Source of the DNA: Pholis gunnellus
Lineage: Eukaryota; Chordata; Actinopteri; Perciformes; Pholidae
Direction of reading: 5' to 3'
Length of the DNA: 64,000 nt
NCBI GenBank assembly: GCA_910591455.2
Contig: OU342821.1
Location: 15,823,787-15,887,786, forward strand
A model generated the notes under the pieces. The model saw only the letters and a program-made list of their open reading frames with translations. It made no database searches and was not told where the DNA came from. Positions 55,219 through 64,000 of this stretch are shown piece by piece. A program made the translations under genes and the position numbers. Positions within the stretch are counted from its first letter, which is position 1. Every line of letters begins with the position of its first letter.

Positions 55219-58200
55219 TGCTGCAGAGATAGCGAGGCTTCCTCTAATTAGACTGAGCCCACAGGTGGTTTCAGGCGTCCTCCCTGCACACTGATCTCCT
55301 ACGGAGAGTGTTTCTCATTGCCCAAATTGAAGTCCACTGTCGCGAAGAAACAAGTTTCCTCGGATGTTCTGCAGGAACGGAAGGATGTTGTGCCGGCTGA
55401 AGTCGTCAAGGCTCTCCTTCAGCAGGAACAAGCACCTATCAAATTACTGCTTCAACATGGGAGCCAGGGATCAACTGCATTGTGTTCTTTATGAGGATCC
55501 CATCTGTGGCTGCAGCCTTATGTTGCAGCTTCGTCTGCATGTTGCATTTTTAATTGAATTAGCCTTCTTTTTCCTCATTAGTTGCCCCTGTTGTCTACTG
55601 TAAACACACGTGCAAACATGGGTAAGAAGTGGCAAAAGACATAAAGGGTCAACTGGCTAATATATCCTGCAAATTACATTACATTTTATGAATTACATTA
55701 TTGTAAAGGCCTCAATTTAATCGTCATTGAAATTGACAAAGCAGCATAAAAATAATTGGCTGCTTTGGGGAAAAAAAGATTACATTTTTTTTTTCTAGGA
55801 TCGTCTCATGATTTCATTGTGATGCAGTCTTGTGTGTCCTCTTAAGTCTTTAATGCCTACATGGTCCAAAATTACGGCAAACTAAATTTGTTTCCCTAAA
55901 TACAAAAAATTCAAAACATCACAACATTTTTACATGTATCTTCTTTTGAACCACTAATGGAAAGTAACTAAATACATTTACTTACTTCAAGTGCTGTACC
56001 TAAGTACAGTTTTGAAGTACTCGTACTTTACTTGAGCATGTTCCATTCTATGCTATGTTGTACATCTACTCCACCACATATCAGAGGAAAATACTTTTTT
56101 ACTACCTCTATCTAAGAGATGTAGTTGTAGTGTAGTTCAGATTAAGATTTTTACATAAAAAAACAATGAATTCACAAAATACAACACATTTTTAATGATT
56201 AAATCAGTGGTTTTCATCTTGTGACCCCTCACAAAAAAAGCGATGTCTAGTTTCGTCGCCTTCTCAGATGGGTGCATTTAAATAACAGTTTTAATGACAG
56301 TGTTTGACCCAATGAGTACTTTGCTACTTTAGATGCATTCAGTAATAATTCTTCTTTACGCCTACTGGATTTGGATATCAGGACTTTGTAATGGAGTATT
56401 TTTAGACGGTTGTATTGCAACGTTTACTGAAGTAAAAGAGAAGAGAGGACGTCATCGACCACTGATTGGAGCGTAAACATGAAAAGATCAAATGGATTGA
56501 ATGACGTCTGTATCATCTTGCATCACTATAGGCTCTACTCTGTTTCACAGGACGGGGTTCAGTATTGATGTGTTTGAGCTATAATAACCTGCACATTCAT
56601 GTTTTCTTCTGTCAGTCATCTCCCTGCTCCTGAACAAACCCTTTATCATTTTGTGAAAAGGAGAAAAACAGCATTAAAGCAGCTGTGGAGTGGCTTGCTT
56701 TTTCAGTGTGACCACTCTGCTTTAACATACATAATGATGTCGTAGTCGTCGTCTGATTTGTATATGGGTCGTGTGTTTTCAGTGAAAAGCCTTATCCCTA
56801 ACCATGAGGATGTGTTTAGCATTTGGGGGGAAATAATATTTAGAAATAATATCTCCCTTAAAGCGATGGATTTCTTTTGTTCCTCTTCTTTTTTGGCCAA
56901 ATGCCTTTCCCCTTGGCACCACAGCAGGCTGTGCATTGTGAAGTGATATCCCTGCGTTTAAAAATCCACTGCTTTAACTGGGTCAATCTGAAGCAATGAG
57001 AAAAAAAATCTTTCATGGTGTGCAAGAAGACCATCAAGATATTTTAAAATATTAATGTTGCAATTCTACACAGATAAGAAAGACTTGAGACTTGAGGGGT
57101 GAGAAATTGCAGTTAGTGAATTGAGAAATCGCCCACAGTATATATGTGTTGGACCATATCAATGCAAATCTTCATTTATTTTATTTCTAAATTTATATCA
57201 TCCAGAAAATAATAAATCAAGGTTGAATTAGTCATCATGCTACCCATGAAAGTATACCAAAAAGATACTATAAAATAGCAACTAACCCAATAATCACTTA
57301 TAATCTGTCTACTAGAGTCTGTTTGTGTTGTTTACCTATAAACTCAATAAATACAATTGTATTTTCATCTTTACTACAAAGTATTTTAATGAATTATCTT
57401 TGATTGATGATCGGTTCCAGCATCTTTTTAGGAGAATTATCTGTAAATAAAAAACAGCAAAATTATTTTTCAAGATCTGTTGCAAAAGAAGTGCATATTT
57501 GTTAAAAATGTGTTGCATAAAGTTATTAGTGAGGAACAGTTCTGAAGAGAAACTGGAGGAGAAGCTGGAGGAGGAAGTGAACAAAATGAAATCCATTCTC
57601 TGATCAACACAGCTGGAGAAGTACATTTCATCTCCATATGTTGTAGAATACTACAGAGACATCCAATCTTAACTTCTCATCCATTGCCAGATTAGTTTAT
57701 TATTGCACGTTTCAGACGCTACAACTACTATGGAGAAATGCAAAATGGCTGGAGTTGATAGGAATTTCAGTATTACCAGAATATGCGATGCAACATGTCC
57801 CAGTGTGTTCACTTTAGTTGAATCGTCCTTTGTTATTTAAGAAGAACTGTTTGACCAAGCCTGGTGGAAATGATCATCAAGCCATCAGTACAAATAACTC
57901 ATTTTACTAATGAAATTCTTCCCGTGCATTAAATCAAATTAAGACCACAGCATTAGTCATATAATTATGCCACGAGAGACCAGCCACAGTATGTGTGTGG
58001 CAGGTAGATGAAGCTCATAACGTGATGTGTACTGCACGTTGTTGGAGGATCCCCGAAGAGTCGAAGGCATCAGCCTCTTGTTGCTGATTTGATGCTGTGG
58101 GAAATAAAGGCACCAAATGGTCTTGTGCCAGATTTTTGTATCAAGATGCAAAACAATCATTCACATATCTAATCAAAATTCAATGAAAATGTACTTCATA

Positions 58201-58690
58201 TTAATACAGATGGGCACAAATATACAGTATTCAACCCGTCTTTTTATTAAAGGAATAATTCACCCGACCTCTAAAGCTTACTAATTAACCCTGCTTTCAG
58301 TCTTAAAAAGTTTTCATTGCCTTTAAATTGATTTATTTTGTTTACAACAAGGACGTTCTAAAGAAATTAAAAAAAAGCAGGATATTGATAGCAAGGACCA
58401 ATTCTGAGCTAACGTGTTACAGAGGTCTTGCAGGTAAATGCAAACAGCAACCCCAATAACAACTCAGTTCCATCTCAAGCAGCCAAGGATCTCTATACAA
58501 ACCATTGATCGGAAAGAAAATCAGCAATCCGTGGACGTGCTGTCTGTTGTGGATCAGAACATGAAGAACCCAAAGGAAACATTTCTCTAAAACACTAATT
58601 GAAGGATAAATGTAAAATGCAACCAGAGAAAAATCGGAGGAAAAATAAAATTATCAAAACATCAATAATAATTCTGTCTTTTATATATCA
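55219..58690. other. pcsk5 upstream region, no gene seen
   Basis: The pcsk5 promoter and 5' UTR should lie in the first few hundred bases (minus-strand direction), but no clear TATA box or CpG-dense island is visible. A family C repeat occupies about 55960-56430. The open frames at 56703-56946 and 57336-57626 have no family resemblance or splice support. Confidence 0.5.
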
Positions 58691-58694
58691 TCAC

Positions 58695-59088
58695 TTACCA
58701 TTTCACGGCAAGTTCTGAGTAATAAAAATAAGAAATCGGCACGAAAATGGTCTCTCCAAGCGTCTCGTTTGGAAACCGGCCTGTCAGAATATTTTGATGC
58801 TTCAATTCATGTTCAATGTCCACTGTGACCTTGAATCGTGAATTACAAAGAACAGGTTCATGACGCAATATGCACTCACAGTCTTTATCATCTGCTCCAC
58901 AACGGAGAAGAAAACAAACTGAAGAAAACAAAAGGAAAAACACCTCTCGGCAAAGCAGTCCCAGGACTTTGAAGTTATCTAACACGTCTTCAGAGAGACT
59001 GACTTTGATGTTCAGAAAACTCTTCTCAAACAGTGACACATTCCCCTGAAAATAATTGTCAAACGTGTTCCCGAGCACGTTGACTGGC
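58695..59088 (-). CDS. possible coding exons of an unrecognised gene
   Basis: An open frame of up to 138 codons on the minus strand. It begins without ATG (GTG at 59106-59108) and has a plausible acceptor CTGCAG before 59088 and a good donor GTAAGT right after the codons for ELAVKW near 58697. Its sequence is not low-complexity: LGNTFDNYFQGNVSLFEKSF, then KDCECILRHEPVLCNSRF and LTGRFPNETLGETIF, with two N-glycosylation motifs (NVS, NET). The middle, hydrophobic part overlaps a T-rich possible acceptor, so two exons with a short intron are likely. A further acceptor-preceded open stretch (QISNKRLMPSTLRGSSNN) is at about 57960-58100. I do not recognise the family; a decayed gene fragment is also possible. 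Confidence 0.3.
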
Positions 59089-61065
59089 CTGCAGGCAGCA
59101 CATGGCACGAACCCTTTATTCTTTGTTTTTTTTTACTGTTTTATAAACTCTCATTGTTTGCAACATGAGTTTTGTTGCATGACACGTCGCGGTAAGTAGT
59201 TCACATTTTGAAACCTGGATTTAAAAGTTCTATTTCTTACGTTTATGAACTGTCGGATGTGCTACTGGTGTGTGGGGTCAGTGATTTACTGACACTACAG
59301 TATGTTGACTTAAAAAAAACCTCTACATCTCACCACCAAGTGTTGTAACCAGCCTCTAAATGATGTTTGTCAGACTGAAACACGGCCCCATTAAAAGATG
59401 GGGCCACGCTGATAAAACAGGACGCAGGAAGTCTTAAAGGCTTCACAGATGCCAAAACAACTACAGAAAGTCTATCATTGCGGCTGTTGTTTTATTCTTC
59501 GTCACGCCAAAATAAATACAGAGTTCTTCGATGAATTTGATTGGCAAGAGTGTTGGCACCCCCGCTGTGTCATCAGCCAGCCACAATCAAGGTAATCAAG
59601 GGGCTGCATTTCTTTCAGTCTGACCATGGCCCAATCTCTGCTTCAAGCAGACTGACTGGTTGATCCAACTTCTGTTGGAAGGCAGGTTAGAAACGGAGTA
59701 CAGGAAAATAAAAGGTAAACAAGTATAAAAGAAAGAACCAAGCGAATGTCGAAGGAATGGTGCGTACACTGTTTAGTTCGCCCACATGCAGTTTGGAGAA
59801 CCCCATTTTGAATATGAACTTATGCGTGAGCGCACTAAACAGCGTACGGCACCATGATGCTGCTCACATATCATAACAAAAACATTTAACACCAGAAATT
59901 AAAAGTGAAGGAATGAGCACACAGCTCAGCTCTGATGTTGATGTTCCTCCTCCAACATCTCTGGTTTGAATGCAGTCTGGGTCCTTGTCAAATATCATCC
60001 CACTCTTTCGTAAAATCTTTGCTGCGTGTGTGTGTGTGTGTGTCTACTCTGAAGTTTTCTGTGAAGGCAAAAATGTCCAAAACTAATCAAAACTTATGCA
60101 ACTTATTGACAAATTCAGCACACTGAGATTTCTTTCCCCTCCCTAGACAACTCGCCTCGTGTGGAGAGCCGCGGTGACGCAGGTCTGCAGTGTTTCTCTC
60201 GTCCTTCTCAGCCCAGCCACGATGTATTTACATTTCATTGCCCATTTTTGCATCAGTGACAGCTGTGGCAAGGGAGAATTTAGCTCATCATTTATTAAAC
60301 CTATCCGCAGCTATTGCAGTTGACTCAGATACTTGGCAGGTCGTCTTCAAATAGGATCCTTCTTAATTCATTATTTACCATGTCCCAGTGACACACACGC
60401 ACACACACACACACACAGTGCTGCAGTGCTACACATATGACCGTGTGTGCGCGTGTGATTCCTCTGAAATCTAGAGAGTCAAGCCAGAGGATACGCCCAG
60501 GCATTGTGTATGTGGGTGTATTTTTAATTTGGATCCCCCGGTCCACATTCAATCCATATTTTTATTTTATTTGGTCACTAATGAGGCTCCAATCTCAGTT
60601 CAAAGAAAATAAAATTCTTTCAAGTATCATTGCATCTTTGGGGCTTGTTTATCGGTATCATTACTAAGTCATTGGGAAAAGGCATCATTCACCGCGTTAG
60701 CCGTCAAATGATATTATTTAAGTGCTGGACGCGCGGACAGGTTGTGTCTCCGGCACCTCTTACTTCTCGGTCTGATTGACTGTGAAATGACCTCTTTAGT
60801 TGTAATGTGGCAAAGTGAAACATAATATCTCTATAGCAGCCTAAGCTCAATGACTCATGCAGCATTAGCTTTGCTGCTTCCTCTCAGCATGCAGAGGCAG
60901 TTGTAGTTGTTTTCACATGCCCATTATGCACGGTTGTTGATGCCCGAAGACATGGTTATTTTTTTTCTCCTTCATTTCAAGTCGAGCCTCGACTGATGTT
61001 GCACTGAATTGCGTGAGCCAACTTTGACCCTTGATGTTTCTTTGAAGAGACCTCTAAATAGGTTT

Positions 61066-61096
<31 letters not shown>

Positions 61097-61100
61097 GGTG

Positions 61101-61194
61101 CTCCATAATGACCAGAGCCCGTTTACCTCATGTGTCAGTGTGACACACTCCATAATGACCAGAGCCCGTTTACCTCATGTGTCAGTGTGACACA
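61101..61194. repeat. 47-bp perfect tandem duplication
   Basis: CTCCATAATGACCAGAGCCC through CAGTGTGACACA occurs twice in direct succession with a period of 47 bases and no visible mismatch, directly after a (CT)n tract. A recent slippage or unequal-exchange event is likely. Confidence 0.95.
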
Positions 61195-61311
61195 CCGGCA
61201 GCCCGGGTTGCTTTCCATGTAGAGCTGTTCTCCCTTTTGTGTGTGTGCCAGCATTCTTGAATAGCACTGCAGCATTGCTGACAAAATAGTTACCTACCTC
61301 ACCCCAGAATC

Positions 61312-61315
<4 letters not shown>

Positions 61316-61352
<37 letters not shown>
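61316..61352. repeat. (CA)n microsatellite
   Basis: The longest CA run of the window, about 18 units, in intergenic DNA. Confidence 0.95.
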
Positions 61353-61354
<2 letters not shown>

Positions 61355-62369
61355 CCTTTCTCTTTATGGATTCAAAGCCAGTCTTCTCTGGCTCCTTTGT
61401 TCCCCACTCCAGGCTGGGCTCAGATCCTCTCTGCTCTCTGTAAGCCTGCTCTGCTCTGTCATCAGGATTACAGGCTGTGCTGTAGCAGATTAATGACTGA
61501 CAACTCTACACTCCTCTCAGCATTGCGCGGCACACACAGAGCTACTAGGAGGGAGCATGTGCCTGGTTGTGAGAGAGAGAGAGAGAGGAACAACTGCGGG
61601 GGAGATAATGCGTTGTGTTGGTCTGAGAACAATATGTTTGCTGTGTGATTCTGTGTGCGTGTTAAGTGGAAATGTGTGGTTGTGAGACTATGTGCGCAAC
61701 AGGGTTTGTGTCTAAATGTGTTATTTTCAAGTGACGGTACGTGCAGCAAAATCTTTTCCAACTTCTGCACCTCAGTGCAAGCACAGCAGGACACAGAGTT
61801 AAGTTGAGGATGGTGTGGAAGGTGGTGTGTGTGCGTGCGTGCACATGCATGTTTCATGTTTCGACGACCCAGAGAGAAAAAGTGGCAGTTATAAGTAAAT
61901 AAAGGACTGTCGACTCCTGCATGACACGGATGCATATTCCCTCCAATAACTCTCCCCAACAGAAACACAACACAGTCTGTTTCTAACTGCTTTGTTTGAG
62001 GCAAAGTTTAGGCTGGCAGTGGTTGCACAAAGCCAAACAAGCAAGCAAACAAACTAGGAGCTAACCCTCTCCGAAGTTCGGAATGAATTAGGTCAGGATC
62101 TCACACAAACTCAGAGCCTCATAGAAGCAGCTTATGTGTGTCATGAATTACTAAGTAGTAATATTTGGGGCTTCTTACAGCCATCAGACAGCTGAGGCTA
62201 AATTTCCTGAGACTTGCCCTGAAGTGTCCAGGAAAGTGGGCTGTCTGAGCCGCGATCTGAGGACTGAGAGGCGTCTGCGTCTTCGAAATGTATGACATGT
62301 TTTCTGTTTTCCAGTAATTTACCTATCCTTGTGTCCTGAAAGTGACTAATGAAATGAATGGCTAATGAT

Positions 62370-62590
62370 AATAGCCAGTGGTGGAAAGTAACTCACATTC
62401 ACTAGTTCACTGAAGTATTTGCGCTTTTGCTACTTTATACTACCTTTCAAAGTGAATTACTTTTGACTTTTGACTCTACCTAATTTAACTGACAGTTGTA
62501 GCTACTAGATACTTTTCATATTAAAATTTTACATCATATGGTGAACTTATAAAATACAATGCATTGTTAAAGATTAAACTAGTGGTTTCC
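62370..62590. repeat. family C repeat copy
   Basis: CCAGTGGTGGAAAGTAACTCAC followed by ACTTTTGACT-type words, as at 16683 and 55960. Confidence 0.55.
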
Positions 62591-62884
62591 AACCTCTTTG
62601 ACTGAAAGCCATTTCTACCTGGAGCATCTTGTCACATTGCAGAGGTCTAGGAGGGTCCGATGGTTTCATTGAAAGGGGAATTAGCATTAAAAACTCATTT
62701 CAGAGCTTGTGCACAGACATTTGGGTATCTGGAGCGCCTACCAACCCGCAAACTGTGAAATAAGACCACACAGTAAGTTTTTTTGTGGGCTTCCTAAATC
62801 AGAAAACATGTACTTCAACAAGCCATTCAGATTTGGCTTATTAGAATATACCACCGCCCCGTCTGAGCGTATCTCCACCTGCAG

Positions 62885-62970
62885 CTTGAGAAGTACCTTT
62901 GCAAAGGTGCACCGTATATTTCTCGAAAGCCAACTGGAGCAGACTGGGCTTTTTCGGGAGGAGGGCTTTA
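62885..62970. repeat. dispersed repeat family D, inverted relative to 21230-21320
   Basis: GTACCTTTGCAAAGGTGCACC, TTTCTCGAAAGCCAACTGGA and CAGACTGGGCTTTTTC are the approximate reverse complement of the segment at 21230-21320 in the prune2-like intron (AAGCCCAGTGTGCTCTG, GGCTTGCGAGAAAAACATG, GCACTTTTGCAAAGGTAG). Confidence 0.6.
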
Positions 62971-63845
62971 AGAGACAGGCGCTAAAACCGAGGGTGAATG
63001 AAAGGGATATTCGGACAGACAGAATGAGAAAAATAATGCTGCTTACACATGTTGAACCCAGAATGAAAACACACACATCCAGCTGTGGTAAAATACTTTT
63101 ATAGAGCTGTAATCCATATCTGAAATATAGCATCCAAGCAGAGTCGCTCAACTCACTCAATGTCTCAATTTATATATATGCCTTTTATGTAAATATGCCA
63201 CTTCATTTGTTTATGTATGCGTGTGTGCAGTATGTACATGTAGACATGTGTAGTAATTTGTTATCAATTACAGTATATTAAAAGTTTTAAATACAGGTCA
63301 TAATAATTCTTTTTAAATGTCTCTGGATATAAAAGCTGGTGTTCTGACCCTCATTTGTCCATTAATGAAGATGAATCCTTCCTCTGTCTTTTTCTCTCTT
63401 TGCTTATAAACTTTATTAATTTCATCTTTTATAAATATACTCCATCCTCTCTGCAGTATTGCCCCTTGCCCCGCTCCACCCGCTATATATATTCTCTTTA
63501 TGTCTCCTAATTGCTTCCTAACTGTGAGTCATATTGTGGACTGAACTTTTGCTTTTATTTGACTTCAGCACTTTTACTTCCCTGCACCAGTACCAAACCT
63601 GTAAGTGCTGAAGAGGCATTTCAAGAGCAGTAACAACATGTGCGGCCCAGTCAAACCATTCTCGTCAACTCCAACAGCAAGCTTGTCGTAACCTTTGTAA
63701 CCCTTTCTCCTCCCACAGTTTCATGTTTGCATTTAATGTATTTAGTTCATTCCAGGTCTCCATAGTTTATCACTTGCAGGTTTTTAAAGAAGGGTGCGCA
63801 GTGCATTATGGTATCAAAATGTCTTTTTCTCCAATCCGCCTGCAC

Positions 63846-63999
63846 TCAGAGGAACCAGAAACACTTCTTCCTGTTTTTCCTGGCGGTGGCAGGGGGTCGC
63901 ACCGGCTGAGGGGAGTCTTGTTGGTGGGGTGTGGAGGGCTGGGGGGTTGGGGTCTGTGGCGAGCCTTCAGGAGGGTCGCCCACTTTCCATGTGCGTACC
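63846..63999 (-). CDS. possible C-terminal exon of an unrecognised gene (open to window edge)
   Basis: A minus-strand frame open from the window edge for 50 codons to TGA at 63846-63848. It reads as a Pro/Gln/Ser/Thr-rich stretch (DPPEGSPQTPTPQPSTPHQ) followed by a strongly basic end RKNRKKCFWFL. The sequence is GC-rich unlike its surroundings, which fits an exon. AATAAA on the minus strand occurs further down near 63413. No family is recognised; the opposite strand is G-rich and could be the functional one instead. Confidence 0.25.
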   Translation of the reverse strand, partial: VRTWKVGDPPEGSPQTPTPQPSTPHQQDSPQPVRPPATARKNRKKCFWFL

Positions 64000-64000
64000 A

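Larger units (their letters stand above)
59109..63845. other. intergenic DNA with short repeats
   Basis: No supported gene. It holds microsatellites at 60025-60043 (GT), 60390-60417 (CA), 61071-61096 (CT), 61316-61352 (CA) and 61569-61587 (GA), a tandem duplication at 61101-61194 and repeat copies at 62370-62970. The 178-codon minus frame at 61468-62004 is composed of simple-sequence antisense and was left out. Confidence 0.5.

Noticed and set aside
61468..62004. 178-residue minus-strand frame
   Set aside because: Built largely from antisense of GA and GT repeats and His/Thr/Leu runs, with no domain-like pattern.

Overview
This is eukaryotic, most likely teleost fish, nuclear DNA: multi-exon vertebrate genes with GT-AG introns, an eroded fish-type Tc1 transposon, many microsatellites and several dispersed repeat families. 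Four vertebrate genes can be rebuilt exon by exon, and their order and orientation match human 9q21 read on its minus strand: GNAQ, GNA14, PRUNE2, then PCSK5 on the opposite strand. VPS13A and FOXB2 (between GNA14 and PRUNE2 in human) and RFK and GCNT1 (between PRUNE2 and PCSK5) are not seen, so this is a compact, gene-depleted version of that block, possibly one of two copies left by the teleost genome duplication (inference).

Layout. 0.4-7.2 kb: exons 2-7 of a Gq-type G-protein alpha subunit (gnaq; exon 1 lies before the window). 9.1-10.5 kb: a dead Tc1-like element with a 245-bp internal tandem duplication, ending about 350 bp before the next start codon. 10.86-17.78 kb: a complete 7-exon, 355-residue G alpha gene (gna14 by position) with an unusual C-terminus. 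20.8-28.5 kb: a 324-residue BCH-domain protein closest to the C-terminal part of PRUNE2, without the long PRUNE2 N-terminal part. 30.06-55.22 kb, minus strand: a complete 37-exon, 1893-codon proprotein convertase of the PCSK5 long, membrane-anchored (PC5B) type. 55.2-64 kb: mostly non-coding, with two weak coding candidates on the minus strand (58.7-59.1 kb, and 63.85 kb to the window edge).

The most notable observation is in the PCSK5 gene. All 37 exons join in frame without a stop, the RVKR prodomain cleavage site, P domain, Cys-rich repeats, membrane anchor and acidic tail are kept, yet the protease core is altered at positions that are close to invariant in the family: the oxyanion-hole Asn is Tyr (SGYGG), the motif around the nucleophile Ser is lost (EASLSSSM where the family has GTSASAPM), and the sequence round the catalytic His reads NYHGTQ instead of a basic residue plus HGTR. 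This looks like a candidate pseudoprotease or strongly altered convertase kept as a full-length scaffold. Second is the gna14-like subunit, whose last five residues are DMDLE where Gq-class proteins have E-Y/F-N-L-V.

Functionally, the two G alpha genes belong to the Gq/phospholipase C beta pathway, the BCH protein to kinesin/Rho-linked trafficking scaffolds, and PCSK5 to the secretory pathway. They are neighbours through ancestral synteny, not because they form one pathway. Names and family comparisons come from recalled family sequences; no database search was possible.
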